From the NCBI RefSeq assembly GCF_964340395.1, contig NC_135566.1, forward strand, positions 21,099,584-21,163,583: 64,000 nt of DNA, read 5' to 3'. The position numbers were made by a program, and so were the translations under genes. Below are positions 1-12,022 of this stretch, one piece after another. Below the pieces are notes generated by a model. That model was given only the letters and a program-made list of their open reading frames with translations, was not told where the DNA came from and ran no database searches. Positions within the stretch are counted from its first letter, which is position 1, and each line of letters begins with the position of its first letter. This DNA is from Glandiceps talaboti (Eukaryota; Hemichordata; Enteropneusta; Spengelidae).

Positions 1-239
1 AAATGCCTGTCTGTGCATGCATGTATGTAAGTATGTAAATGATTTAAGAAGGTCTGCTAGTTACATGTTGACCATAGATTACAAACAAAACTTTGCAGGT
101 GTATAGAATAAATAACAATTAATTCAAATCTGAAAAGAAAATATGAGGCCACCATATTCCCTAAAAACTAGAAATCATTAAAAATGGGTAAAATCACCAA
201 TAGTCATAAACTGCATACATTCTGAAATCCTTGAATATT

Positions 240-935
240 TAGTCCCCACCGGACGAAGTCCGGGATGGGGACTTATGGATCGGGTTCCGGCCGTCCGTCC
301 ATCCAGAACCGTTTCTTGGAGATGCCTGGACCGATTTGTCTAAAGCCATAACTCAGACATGCTTGAACAGATCTCATTCAAAGTTGGCATTAGGATAGTG
401 TTCTATGACATACATGTGCATATTCATTGTTGTTGTGATGCAATCCAATATGGCCGCCTAGCAGCCATTTTGTTTGCGAATTTTCCCTGTCCAAAGCCAT
501 AACTCAGACATGCTTGAACAGATCTCATTCAAAGTTGGTGTTAGGACAGTGTTCTATGACATACATGTGCATATTCATTTTCTTTGTGATACGATCCAAT
601 ATGGCCACCTGGCAGCCATTTTGTTTGTGAATTTTCCATGTCCAAAGCCATAACTCAGACATGCTTGAACAGATCTCATTCAAAGTTGGCATTAGGACAG
701 TGTTCTATGACATACATGTGCATAACCATTTTCGTCGTGATACAATCCGATATGGCTGCCTGGCAGCTATTTTGTTGGTGCAGTTTTCATGTCCAAAGCC
801 ATACCTCAGACATGCTTAAACAGAGTAGTGATATCAAAAACAACCATATGAGGCCAAACAAGTGTGAAAATGACAACATAAACTGCCAGTTCCTTAAGAC
901 CCAATCATAGTGGGGACTATGTCATTTTCAATGAC
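240..935 (+). mobile_element. Dispersed repeat 'family A' with internal 152-bp tandem copies
   Basis: The block opens with a GC-rich stretch (agtccccaccggac) and closes near 930 with tggggact, so the ends are weakly inverted. Between them lie about three direct copies, period about 152 bp (starting near 341, 493, 644 and a partial one at 796), each beginning ccaaagccataactcagac. A shortened copy in the opposite orientation sits at 28231-28604, sharing the 'ccataagtcc' end, the stretch around tcggtccaggcatct and the other end. Two dispersed copies with shared ends support a mobile, non-autonomous repeat. No coding capacity is seen, and the class is unknown. Confidence 0.6.
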
Positions 936-1230
936 TTGTTGTGACTTGATGTCTCTCACAACAGGTCCCCCCCCCCAACCAATCCTTTATTGTTGAATGG
1001 TTTATTCCATCTTGAAGAGTAGGCATGTCCCATGTCCAACGAGGAGACATAACATGAATAGGCATGTTCCATTCCAACGAGCAGACACAACATATCTAAG
1101 TCTGTTTGATGTAGGTTCACAAGTGTTGTTGTGTGATCCAAGTAGTGATATCAAGAAAATGACAACATAAACTGCCAGTTCCTTAAAACTATGTCATACT
1201 CAATTACTTGTTTTTAAATATTTTCCGGTA

Positions 1231-1267
1231 TTTTAGCACAACTGAACTGAAGGCATGGCAAAGTGTC

Positions 1268-1359
<92 letters not shown>

Positions 1360-2080
1360 CAACTAAAACTGCTGGACCAATTGCTTTGATATTTGGTGGT
1401 CATGTTACTTCTGGTGGCTAGTTGGGAAATTGTTCAAATCAAAATGATTGCATCAGAGATGTGGGTTTTGGGTCAAAAAATGTGATTTTTGGTAAAAAAA
1501 ACTCCACAACTACTGGATAGATTGGCATTAAATTTGATGGGGACATTCTTAGATGTGGGTAAATTAAGATTTGTTCATGACATGATTCCCCTGGTAATAT
1601 GCAAATTAGGGCTAAAAATGTGTCTTTTTGGTCAAAAACCTATAATTCCAAAACTACTCAGCAGATTGGGCTGAAATGTAACAGGAATGCATCTGTGGGT
1701 GTATAGCTGAAGAAATATTAAGCATATAATGATCTCATCAGTAATATGCAAATTAGGTGTAAAATGTGATTTTTGGTCAAACATTTCTCTCAAGTATTGG
1801 TCATGCCCATAGCAACTGTTAAATAATCACGTACAGCATATTGTAAAGATAACAGGAATTGAAAAAACGTTCAATAAATGTATGCAAATGTGCCTAGCAA
1901 CATGACCACACCCATAGCAACAACCAAATGATTATATATATCGCAAAGATAGCAACATGGTTGGATAGACAACTGGATAGTCATTCAGCAAATGAACACC
2001 TATTGTTGGCATGGGCTAGCATATGGATAAACATTTTTAAAAACTGTACAGTTGTGCTACAATGCCATTGATGGTATTTT
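1231..2080 (+). mobile_element. Family B repeat, copy 1 (GT-microsatellite-bearing, non-autonomous)
   Basis: The copy starts with ttttagcacaactgaact, is followed by a long GT run and then gtaaacaact, and ends with acagttgtgctacaatgcc. Internal modules such as 'caaattagggctaaaaatgtg' variants and 'catagcaac' are shared with the copies near 2213-3194, 6168-6567, 19016-20060, 25497-26476, 36047-36940 and 55258-56541. The motif AGCACAACTG near one end and CAGTTGTGCT near the other form short inverted termini. No protein is encoded, so this is probably a non-autonomous DNA transposon. The superfamily is not established. Confidence 0.65.
1272..1356 (+). repeat. (GT)n microsatellite inside family B
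   Basis: About 42 uninterrupted GT dinucleotides. It sits at the same place as the GT/CA runs of other family B copies (2270-2305, 26296-26408, 56437-56474), so the microsatellite is part of the repeat and expands separately in each copy. Confidence 0.95.
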
Positions 2081-2212
2081 CTTATTTTTTTCATTCCATG
2101 TTATTGCCCTTCACTAGTAGATTTTAATGATAGGATCGTATGTCACTTCAAGGATTATTCGTGAGGTGGTAAATACAATAGGTGAAAATTGTCTGCAAAA
2201 AGGTGTCATCAT

Positions 2213-2270
2213 TTTTAGCACAACTGAACTTAGGTACATTGGTGCTATAGGCATGGCAAAGTGTAAGTGT

Positions 2271-2309
<39 letters not shown>

Positions 2310-3194
2310 CAACTTAAATTCAAAATCTGCTGGACTGATTGCCATGATATTTGGTAGGTGCATTACCTTGAGTGTCTAGTTGGGAAATTGTTCAAATCAA
2401 AATGATTTTACCACCAGTGTGTGATTTTGGTCAAAGCATGATTTTGGGTCAAAAAACTTAAACTCAAAAACTACTGGGCAGATCATTCTGATTGGTGAGA
2501 AAGTTCTTAGGGGTGTGTAGATTAAGATTTGTTCATGACATGGTGATTCCATCAGTAATATGCAAATCAGGGCTAAAAATGTGTTTTTTTGGTCAACAAA
2601 TCTTTAATTCCTAAACTACTGAGCAGATTGGACTGACATTTAATAGGGATGCATTTAGGGGTGTATAGATGAAGAAATATTAAGTATATAATGATCTCAT
2701 CAGCAATATGCAAATTAGGTTAAATTTTGGTGAAAATGTATCTCAAAAAGTACTAGGTCAATGAAACTGAAATTTGGTGAGATTTTGCTCAAAATAGTTT
2801 GACACAATTGGCCCTAGCAACAGTGACCACGACCTTAGCAACAAACAAATCCCAGTATATTTAGTAAAAAATAACAACATTACCTGGTAGGCAAGTAAGT
2901 AAACATTCAAAAAATGTATGCAGATATCCATAGCAACCATGACCACGCCAATAGCAACAGAGATTAATTGACAAGTGAATAAACAATCAAAAAATGTATG
3001 CAATAATGTCTTGCAACATGACCACGCCCATAGCAACGGCCAAAATATCACATATATTGCAAAGATAACAGGGTTGGATTATAGGCAACTATCATTCAGG
3101 AAATTAACACCTATACCTAGTATATGGATCAGCATGTGGATAAAAAATTTAAAAAACTACAGTTGTGCTACAGTGCCCATTGGCGTTATATTTT
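2213..3194 (+). mobile_element. Family B repeat, copy 2
   Basis: Same order as copy 1: tttttagcacaactgaac, a short GT run at about 2270-2305, gtaaacaactt, the AT-rich body with two 'accacgcc..tagcaac' modules, and a terminal acagttgtgctacag near 3168. It lies head-to-tail with copy 1. Confidence 0.65.
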
Positions 3195-3504
3195 CTTCAA
3201 TCATCAGTAAACAATTTTGTGCTTTCCATAAGGTGTCGTGTTCGGATTTGATTTTTTTTTCTAGAAATTGTGATATACATTTATCAATTGCATGTTCAGT
3301 ACCTTCTATAAATGCAATTGATTCAATTTTACCTCAGTGACCTGGAAAGAACCGCCGTTTTGTGAAACTGAAAGTAACTTAGTAAGCAATAGACTTCGGG
3401 TTCATATATTATAATGTTATCGAATGACACGGACACACACACGTATTATGGCAATAATAGTTGTTTGATTGAAAGTGTCTAAATTTTTAACATAGTGTCA
3501 ACTG

Positions 3505-3935
3505 AAACAGAGTTATGTATAGCCAAAGACCTTGTCAAGAATGTAGTCTTTAGTTTTTTTGTAGAAATACATTTACCTGGTGATAGAGTTATGTATAGCC
3601 AAAGACCTTGTCAAGAATGTAATCTTTAGTTTTTTTGTAGAAATACATTTACCTGGTGATAGAGTTATGTATAGCCAAAGACCTTGTCAAGAATGTAGTC
3701 TTTAGTTTTTTTGTAGAAATACATTTACCTGGTGATAGAGTTATGTATAGCCAAAGACCTTGTCAAGAATGTAGTCTTTAGTTTTTTTGTAGAAATACAT
3801 TTACCTGGTGATAGAGTTATGTATAGCCAAAGACCTTGTCAAGAATGTAGTCTTTAGTTTTTTTGTAGAAATACATTTACCTGGTGATGGAGTTATGTAT
3901 AGCCAAAGACCTTGTCATGACATAGTCTTTAGTTG
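3505..3935. repeat. 76-bp minisatellite, about 5.6 copies
   Basis: The unit begins gagttatgtatagccaaag and recurs at intervals of exactly 76 bp (3582, 3658, 3734 and on). Copies are nearly identical, which indicates recent expansion. It is intergenic and outside the recognised genes. Confidence 0.9.
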
Positions 3936-5900
3936 TCAATGGTATTCTGATTCTCATATTAAACCTTGATGTGGATACCAGTGGGATTCTGATTCTTATA
4001 ACCTTCCCATGGATGTGAATGGGATTCTGAATCTGTAATTAATTCTTTTGAATGGCAACCAGCTGTGTAAAGAATGATGTGTACAATAAATGAATATGAA
4101 CAGAATACATAAAGATGTGTGTCGTTCTCATATTTTGGATTTAATTTAATGTATTCTCAGATGAACCGTCGCAACTCTAAATACGTGTAAGCCTACTGTT
4201 ATCAGTATGACCCTTTCTTAGACTGCCACTAGTCCCTTGAGAGATCTTGTAGCCAGTGTGTGAACTTAAGGGAAAATGACTACTGGTCATAAGGACCGAC
4301 ATGTAGCAAATGCTGCTGGTCCTTAAGGAAAACTGCTGGTCCATACTCAATGCAGTTCACGTTCACTACCTGTATCTACACCCCCCCCCCATTTACAGAT
4401 TAATTGATTTTGAACTTTAATATGATACAACATATCTTTAGATATAAAAGTAAAAGAGAGTACAACGAATTGTTTACTATCCACTATTTTTTCATAAAAT
4501 TTCCACTAACAGAGTCAAAAAATAACTTGGAAGTAAATTTTGGATTCACAAGCAAGTACTTTTTGACTCTATGAGTAGAAGTTTTCATCTGTATAACTAT
4601 GAACCCAGAGACTATGAATATTCATTCTCGCATAATCTGTTCCTATAGACTATAGACTATAGGTTTTGTCGCATAACTATCCCTCTTGAAAACTGTGCAT
4701 TTGCTTTATTTCAATTTCCATCCACACAGTGACACGGAGCGGTTTCGTCTTCCTTCAGTCTTTACAAATATGTACAGAAGCCACCCCCCTCCCCATAAAG
4801 CCCTACCCGTATACCCTACCGTGGTGTATTGAGTATCGTCTCTGGTTGTTTGTCTAAGAAATCTGACCATGATGAAGAGAACTATCATGGCTAAACATGT
4901 CTTACAGTGCGAGTTGTTTTTGACGTGGGAACGTGATATGGTAACTGTACTGTAATGTGTCATCCACTATGTACCCGTGTTTGGCATGATGCAGTAATTT
5001 TCCAGATACAACAATGGCAACAAAATGCAACATTTCTAAGTTTATAGTACGTTGATTACAACATGACAGGACATACATCATCATATGCATCAAATTGAAA
5101 GCAATCAGACTACGCATTTTTTTACTGTTTTTACAAAAACAAAACTATCGTACTGAAGATGTTTTACGAAGTGTACCTGCCTTCTTTATTAGTTACAACG
5201 CCATTTTCAGAGTAGTTTATATGTTTTCCGTCAGTTTGTTTTGATCATGGCCACACACATGGGGGAACTCCGGTAAATTGATCGGGAAACCCGCTAACAT
5301 TTACCGGCTTTAATACCAGCCTTTTAAAAAAAACAGTGTCTCTTTCGTCTTCTTCTTCGGAAGCTCATTGCCGCCTTCTAAATATCGCCACATACTTTAT
5401 AAATACAACGTGGAACTGTCTCAAACATGTTAAAAGTTTCATACACTTCGAACAGTAAACTTTACAACAATGATTACGATAACATGGCGGAAAAAGACGC
5501 ATGCACCGAATGCGTACAATGAGTCTGAATGTGTAAGACGTTCTGATTAGACAAGACAAAAATAATTAGAGAAATTCAGCCAATCATGTGTTTGCTAACA
5601 TAATTTCATAAAGTAAATGCTGTATGCTACGTCATATGTAGACATGATATCAACATTGACAACAACACGGAGCGAGCTAGCTCTGTGTCGCTTGACTTGA
5701 ACGAGATGTCGAGAGTAAAATAGGTAACACAAGATCAGACTCATGTAGGTGAAATTGGATATATCTTTGAATAAATGTTATTATTTACTCCAAATTTCAG
5801 TCGGTCATAAGGACCGATAAGTTGTTGTAATTCTGAAAAACTGTCGGTCCGAACGGAAATCTGTTGGTCTCGGGCCGAAGGACCGGCGTTAATTTCGCAC
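3936..5900. other. Intergenic stretch with no gene recognised
   Basis: Only short open frames without recognisable motifs are present. Short 'tggtcataaggaccga' stretches near 4278 and 5805 look like parts of a dispersed repeat with internal inverted symmetry (cggtcc / ggaccg), but no full element could be bounded. I see no RNA gene. Confidence 0.5.
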
Positions 5901-5907
5901 GCTGCTT

Positions 5908-6020
5908 GTAGCACAACTGAACTGAGGGATTCCACATCAAGAAATGTTTGTGTGTGTGTGTGTGTGTGTGTGAACAAAAACTGTCATGTGTATGGCACAC
6001 TTTGGTATGGAGTTTGCTCA
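5908..6020 (+). mobile_element. Family B terminal fragment with (GT)n
   Basis: Starts tagcacaactgaactgag, the same terminus as the intact family B copies, with a GT run at about 5947-5971 and then gaacaaaaact. The body of the repeat is not present. Confidence 0.5.
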
Positions 6021-6167
6021 CCATGTGTAGATGGAAAATGATTCACACGACAAATAAAAAGTGATCAGATCGGTGAAATGCAAGTTATGCTCAAAAGAGT
6101 TTTTCAGTGTAACTTCTCAGGTATGTTGTTATTTACGGCGGGGGGGGGGAGTGAAAAAAATGAATAA

Positions 6168-6565
6168 AGCACCAATGGCGTTGTAGCACATCTGTAATTT
6201 TATGATATTAAAAAAAAACATGCCACTCCATATTTGTTACCCATGCAATATGCACTAGTGTTTGATTGTTGCTATGGGCATGGTCTTGTTGTTATGCAAA
6301 CTTTTTTTGAATGTTTATTCACTTGCATGTCCAACAAAGACTATTTTGATATTTTGCAGGGGTGTTGATTTCAGTCTCTAGTTAAGTATTGTTCAGGACA
6401 AAATATACATATCCGCCTAGCAACAAGACCATGCCCATGGTAACAGCCAAATAGTGTTTCATTTTGCAAAAATAACAGAAATTGGCAGACAAATGAATAA
6501 ATATTCAAATAAAGTATGCAAATATGCATAGCAACAAGACCACACCCTTAGCATGTAATGTACAA

Positions 6566-6567
<2 letters not shown>
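6168..6567 (-). mobile_element. Family B repeat, partial copy in reverse orientation
   Basis: Begins gcaccaatggcgttgtagca, the reverse-strand terminus of family B, and carries the 'ttgctatgggcatggtcttg' module and its relatives. It is cut off by the AT run that begins at 6569. Confidence 0.55.

Positions 6568-6568
<1 letters not shown>

Positions 6569-6654
<86 letters not shown>
6569..6654. repeat. (AT)n microsatellite, about 43 repeats
   Basis: Uninterrupted alternating AT following the family B fragment. Perfect alternation gives open frames in both directions (poly Ile-Tyr) that are not genes. Confidence 0.97.
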
Positions 6655-6655
<1 letters not shown>

Positions 6656-7320
6656 CTGAACCAACGATTGTAAAGTTCTGAAGTCAGACTTACTTCCAAT
6701 CCTTAAAGCGTCAGCAACGTATCGATGTGCCTATCACACATTCATATGTTTATATAAGACAGTGAGACAGAGTTAACAGAAGAAAATAAAGGAAAACGAA
6801 GTGAGAGGAAACAATATTTAAATCTTTTTTAGAAACAGAAATCCATGAGAACAAAATTGATCATTCGTCCTTTTCCCTGTGATCAAAAGTTATGAGATCA
6901 TGTTTACAGAGCACACAGATATCGGTAAATTCTTCAAAAGTAGGCAATGTGTAACAACGGAATTTTAACTGAACACGTTCACATTTCCTTTGAAATCATA
7001 TGCTTTACACATGGACCTATAATTATATAAATGTATGCTTTAAAGTGGTCCCGAGTAATGTTTTAACATCACCATATGTAATACGTTGATATTTTATTCA
7101 TTTATTCGACGCCTTAAATATATATATATTATAATACCAGAGCAACATTTACTCATTTCGACTTTGATTTGACTTTTATTCCGATTCTTATTTCAGGCTG
7201 TATTTTTACTAGTTAGTTAACAGTTACTGTTCTTTCTGTAAGAGTGGGAATTGTTTTACAATTTTCGATACTATCTTATCATTAATCTAGTTGATGCAAA
7301 CTATTTTAATTGGTTATTTT
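6655..7320. other. AT-rich intergenic stretch, nothing recognised
   Basis: No open frame, repeat unit or RNA gene could be supported here. It lies 3' of the sulfotransferase gene on the minus strand and may hold its 3'UTR, but no poly(A) signal can be chosen with confidence. Confidence 0.4.
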
Positions 7321-7337
7321 GAAAATGGAATCGGAGG

Positions 7338-7425
7338 AGGATCACAGGCGTGATTTAGTCCCCGAGGATCACAGGCGTGATTTAGTCCTCGGGGATCACT
7401 GCACTGGTGCCGGTGATTTAGTCCC
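7338..7425. repeat. Short tandem of about 30 bp, three diverged copies
   Basis: The motif ggatcacaggcgtgatttag recurs twice exactly and once diverged. The third copy changes to 'ggatcactgcactggtgccgg', giving a hairpin-prone 'gtgatttagtcc/ggatcac' layout. Confidence 0.6.
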
Positions 7426-7610
7426 GCCATCCCATTTGTAATTACTGAAGGCTCTATAGTAAAGGGTTTATATACTCTGATTGATGACTGATATTTAACA
7501 AGAATACCAGGTCCGGTGTACACATGTCCGCCTACCTTCTTCAACGTTCAAAGTCTACTAGTTCAGTGGGTTACACTGACTCGGCACTCGCGCATTTAAG
7601 ACTTCTAAAA

Positions 7611-8552
7611 TTATGTCAACTCATACTTCAAGTGAATACCTGCTTCGTCCAATCTACCAACGATTTCGTTGTCGAACATTTCGTTCTGAGCCACTAGGAA
7701 ATGGTTCTTCCAATCACCAACAATTCCCTTCCTAACAAATTGCTTGGCATCGCCGTCAAAGATGGCCTTGTCCAGTATGATACACTTGTGGATGGATTCT
7801 CTCATACCTTCAACAGAGCATGCCATCTTTATTCGCTGAATATCTTGATCAGACAAATCAACTTGTAGGAAATTTCCAAGTTTTCGGATAGCGTTGCTCA
7901 TATCTTCTTTCACATCTTCGTATGTTACTTGCAAGACGTTGTCTTCTATACCGACTGTCTTCCATTGAATGACATGTTGCAACCATGGACCATAAAGGGT
8001 TCGTCCCTTTATAAATTCTTCTACAAACTTATTCCATTCCAGTGCCATCTTTCCATGTTCAATCTTCGTATAATAGTGATACAATGAGACGCAAACATCT
8101 TTTGGATTTCTCATAATGTAAATCATCTTAACGTTTTTGTCTCGAGCTTGTTTCCACGGAAACAATTCAATGGGTAAATGGGATCGGGTCAAGCGAGGTG
8201 ATTTAAGGTGAAAGTCACCGGCTTGAAATTTAGCTGCTAGTTTTCCACGTAAACCTGGCACTAAAGCTGAATCGGTTACTAACCAATCGAAGTAAAGGGA
8301 TTCATGGCTCTCACCTATATGTAACAAGCCAAAGTCCTGAATATTTTGTAGTAAATACAACAACCACGTCGTGCCCGACTTAGGATATCCAACAACCACT
8401 ACGTCAGTCTCACGCCACGAGAATTGGCTGACGACATCGGCTTTCAATCGTCGTTCGTCAAAGTAGAATGGAAAGTAGGCACCTTTATGCCGGAACTGTG
8501 CAGATGATATCGTTTCGTCCACAGTTTCTTGTTGGGTCTGTTCAGAGGCCAT
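7611..8552 (-). CDS. Cytosolic sulfotransferase (SULT family), single exon
   Basis: Predicted 313-residue PAPS-dependent sulfotransferase, which moves a sulfuryl group to hydroxyl or amine groups of small molecules in the cytosol. Seen in the sequence: the 5'-phosphosulfate loop YPKSGTTW at residues 56-63, the likely catalytic His in TRSHLP (residue 125), the 3'-phosphate-binding RNPKDVCVS at 148-156, the VTYED strand near 209-213, and the C-terminal RKGIVGDWKNHF at 274-285. No signal peptide or membrane segment is visible. Vertebrate cytosolic SULTs are about 290-300 residues, so this one has a slightly longer N-terminus. The chosen ATG sits in a good context (aacATGG), with no upstream in-frame extension needed. 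The substrate cannot be read from sequence. All hallmark residues are intact, so it is probably functional. The intact single coding exon could reflect an old retrocopy, but no flanking duplication or poly(A) tract was found. Confidence 0.95.
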   Translation of the reverse strand: MASEQTQQETVDETISSAQFRHKGAYFPFYFDERRLKADVVSQFSWRETDVVVVGYPKSGTTWLLYLLQNIQDFGLLHIGESHESLYFDWLVTDSALVPGLRGKLAAKFQAGDFHLKSPRLTRSHLPIELFPWKQARDKNVKMIYIMRNPKDVCVSLYHYYTKIEHGKMALEWNKFVEEFIKGRTLYGPWLQHVIQWKTVGIEDNVLQVTYEDVKEDMSNAIRKLGNFLQVDLSDQDIQRIKMACSVEGMRESIHKCIILDKAIFDGDAKQFVRKGIVGDWKNHFLVAQNEMFDNEIVGRLDEAGIHLKYELT

Positions 8553-8906
8553 GTTTAGTACAGTGTGTATAAGTTATAGATTGGATCTTATAGTGCATTT
8601 GATAAAGAATAGATATATGACGACAGTGCACACTGAAAAAGTACGACAATCCGTTGGCTCCTATCCAAGCTTAGTTTATTGATTACACGTAACAAAACCC
8701 TGGGGATTTGTTAAAGGTACAAATAAAATAAAATTGGGAAAAAAAGAATCATAATAATAACACTTAAATTAAAGGCTTTTTAAAAGTAGCATTACACATC
8801 ATAATAAAGACTACAAAACAAAACAAACAACAACAATAACTATTCAACGAGTTGAAACATAATATTAATGAAAAAATAATAATGAAGGGTAATTAGACAT
8901 TTCAAA

Positions 8907-9104
8907 TTATATATTATAAGTATTTTGTAGGTGGTGCTCCCTTTTTATATTACTCAGTTTGATATATTTTCCAAGTGCGATAATTAGAGTTTTGTTGCTC
9001 ATTATTTCTTTAAATTTTTGTTCTTCTGTCAAGTTTCTGTAATTATTAATATGTTTAGCAGCTTCACTAAAGAGGTCATGCCTGAGTAAATTATACAGGG
9101 GACA
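8907..9104 (-). pseudogene. LINE reverse-transcriptase C-terminal relic
   Basis: Reading on the minus strand from 9104 to a stop at 8907 gives 65 residues: CPLYNLLRHDLF, then NLTEEQKFKEIMSN, then LGKYIKLSNIKRE. The order 'CPLY..R..LF - EEKF..LMS - I..A....R' is the usual C-terminus of non-LTR endonuclease/reverse transcriptase polyproteins. A stop codon occurs in frame just upstream of the CPLY motif, so only the 3' tail of the element is left. The AT-rich DNA down to about 8650 may be its 3'UTR. It sits about 350 bp upstream of the sulfotransferase start and in the same orientation. Confidence 0.6.
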
Positions 9105-10945
9105 TAGACCCTATATGATCCAAGCAATCATACAAGATAACATTGTTTACTTAAGGAACGACCGCACAATACAATGTTACTCAAGATCAATCAAATATTA
9201 ACAAACTTCGAAGTTGTGCGAGCGTCCCTATTAGGGGTGAACCATTTGATATCCTGGGGAGGGCTTGGAAGATTTCGGGGGGGGGGGAAGCCAAATGGAG
9301 TTGCTCGAAAAAAAATCAGGATATGAGTGGGTAATGGAAAAAAAGATGGACCACTGCTGCTAGAAAAAAAATGTCTTGGCAGGGAAATGATGCACAGGTT
9401 CGAGTATACTGTTCAACCTGCTCGTACCTCTCCAACCAGGACACTTGTCAAATCATGACACTAACATTTTCAAACGCATGACAGGGACCAGTCAGTTTCG
9501 TTAACCTGTGGTACATATATATATTTGTTCTTGTCTATTTCTTTCATATTTTTTTTAAAATATTACTTCATGTAAGGGTACAAACATAACTGTACATAAA
9601 ATTATACATACACATGTATTACCTAGCTACCACACTAGTTACAGAACATTGTTTGGCTGTTTCACAATTAGTGCTTCACTTATCTTGCACTTTGGGGCAA
9701 AAGTGGACTTCAAGGTTTGGTAATGGTAATCTTCATACTACTAAGTATTAGATAGTTTATAGAAGAACTTAATCTAAATTGTTCTAGTCTCTTAAGTATG
9801 AATTTGTCAGAAGGGATGAATATACTTCCTATTTCGGACACTACATGTATCAACACTACAACTCAAATTCAAGTTTCTATTGTACACTAGGTATGAAGCC
9901 CTAAAGTGCTCTAACATACCAGTGACTTTACTATTCATGCAATATCAATGCCCCTATACCAATGTTACAGGCCCACTTTTATAACATGGAAAACGTATTT
10001 TAAGAAGTTATATTTACTTTAGCTTTTCGAAGCTTTGCAATATTACCTCTGTCTGAGAAGTCAACTCTACCGAAAGTGGATGTCATTCTTTGATGTGTTT
10101 TATCTTCTGAGCGACTGTATACCAGCTGTCGTTTCTGCAAACAAACCCGGACTTGTCAAGTCGTGATTCTTCTCTCACTTCTTCTCTCAGCATACCACAT
10201 TGAACTCTGACCTTAATACCACCGTCCCATTACGTGAAAATACACAAAGACATTGAAGAAGAAGCGTGGGTCAAGAGGAGGCCTGAACACAAACCTGAAA
10301 AGAGACGTGGTTGCAACCGGGGGGGGGGGGGGGTCGGTAGGAGGCTCCAGTAATTACGGGGGGGGGGGGGCGCGGAGGGATTTAGGGTATGTCTGAGCTG
10401 TAAAATGTGACCCTCCCCTACTCCTTTTTCTAAAATGTGACCACCCCCCCCCCCCCATCTCAAAATAACAAAATTGGCATCCAGACTGTGTGAGAGGGCG
10501 CCTCAACCCGGAGTCCAAACTATACCTTGCACATGAGCAAGTAAAGTACTTATGCAAACATAGAAGTATTACACAGTCGTATCACTCTGCTTGGTACATA
10601 CAAACACTAGTTGACCAATCAATGATTCATAAGCCGTCAATCTTTATCCAAAGGTCATCTGATCAGTATATGTTGGTGATACCATGACAAGTAGTTGGCA
10701 GACAAATGAATACTGGACAATCACCGTAGTCTTTACTTCTACACCAAACACCACACAACGGCATTTAGCGATATACAACAACGGCGACGAACGTAGTTTC
10801 ATACATGTGCGTCCAACCCAGTGCAATCAATGCCAACACGCTAATAAAGATTATTAACAATGCCCCTTGGAAAACAGGTAAGTGTACTGAACATAGTCAT
10901 ATACCTCGTCGACCATGTTGGTTGCCGTCTTTTACCATCATTTTG
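9105..10945. other. Intergenic stretch with poly(G/C) tracts and dispersed repeats
   Basis: No gene is recognised. Long G or C homopolymers occur near 9279-9288, 10321-10332, 10360-10370 and 10445-10456. A block at 9419-9620 is repeated at 11280-11483. Material from about 9497 to 10050 resembles the body of the Harbinger-like element at 13631-14888 (shared 'accacactagttacagaaca' and 'tttggggcaaaagtg'). Confidence 0.5.
9419..9620 (+). repeat. Direct repeat block, copy 1 of 2 (about 200 bp)
   Basis: Starts tgctcgtacctctccaacca and runs through gacagggaccagtcagtttc and the tatatatatttgttcttg stretch. It is almost identical to 11280-11483. The 'gggaccagtcagtttc' segment matches the terminus of the Harbinger-like element further on. 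Confidence 0.8.
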
Positions 10946-10947
10946 AA

Positions 10948-11007
10948 GCTCCATTCAATAGAACCTTGTGTGACAACATGATAGCTAGGTTCTATTGAAT
11001 GGAGCTA
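10948..11007. repeat. Small perfect-stem inverted repeat
   Basis: gctccattcaatagaacct is answered by aggttctattgaatggagc after a loop of roughly 20 nt. This is a 19-bp stem, probably a hairpin MITE remnant rather than a gene feature. Confidence 0.75.
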
Positions 11008-11279
11008 GGTTATTATATTTGTTATTATATTATTATACTAGTATTTCAAACCCGAACATCTGGTTATTATTATATCTAAATTTAATATAATTATTTCACC
11101 ACAGGTTTATATGTGATTAAGTTACAATGTATTGTTACAAATTGAATACAGGACTGACATAAAGTCAGCAAATTCATGGAATACATCAGTGGTGTCTCCA
11201 GTATATTGTTTATTGACCAAAGATTTGATATGATAATATAAACAACAGTGAAAATGACGTATCTGCGCAGGCTGTAGTC

Positions 11280-11483
11280 TGCTCGTACCTCTCCAACCAG
11301 GACACTTGTCAAATCATGACACTAACATTTTCAAACGCGCATGACAGGGACCAGTCAGTTTCGTTAACCTGTGGTACATATATATATTTGTTCTTGTCTG
11401 TTTCTTTCATAATTTTTTTTAAATATTACTTCATGTAAGGGTACAAACATAACTGTACATAAAATTATCCATACACATGTATG
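11280..11483 (+). repeat. Direct repeat block, copy 2 of 2
   Basis: Second copy of 9419-9620, about 1.86 kb downstream in the same orientation. It contains a 2-nt insertion ('acgcgcatg' against 'acgcatg') and diverges after acatgtat. Confidence 0.8.
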
Positions 11484-11951
11484 TTATAGAGTAAGTCATA
11501 ATACATGATTCGGTGTATTCGTAGGTGTTTGGTGTCACTGTCTACAAATAGCATATAACAAAATTATATTATTTTTCATGTCCGCTATATGGAGCAGTAT
11601 GTGTAGCAATTTCAAAGCATATTACAGCCTCAGAACTGTATCTCACACCTCCCCCCCCCCCCGTTTTTTGTGTTCTTCTGTTGTACTTGCTTATAAATGC
11701 CTATAATAATCCAACAATGTGACGATCAGTTGATAAATTATCAAATTGTTTAGACTGTTTATTCATACTGTTGACACACGGACATCAAACCAATGTATAC
11801 ATACCGTTAGCAACTATAGTAGACAGATATTTCAGCCACCCAAACTGATTGAACCGTGCCTAGAAAGGCTCGTTGATGTACTTGCAATTGGGTTTATGCA
11901 TTAATGTAATTTTTGCAACTTTAGGTAATCTTAAACTTTTACTTTTTGCAG

Positions 11952-12022
11952 TTGACTGACTAATGTAGATGGAAGTGTTGGAGTATGGAGGACGTCAGAC
12001 TTACAACGACAACATCTCTTAA
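11952..12022 (+). promoter_or_regulatory. Likely 5'UTR splice acceptor followed by two upstream ORFs
   Basis: A pyrimidine-rich tract ending ttttactttttgcag places a probable intron acceptor at 11950-11951. Between it and the glycosyltransferase ATG at 11985 lie a minimal ATG-TAG at 11963-11968 and a second ATG at 11969. The second opens 17 codons in another frame, overlaps the main start and stops at 12020-12022. Ribosomes scanning from the cap would meet both first, so translation of the enzyme may be damped or regulated. The acceptor is inferred from sequence only. Confidence 0.5.
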
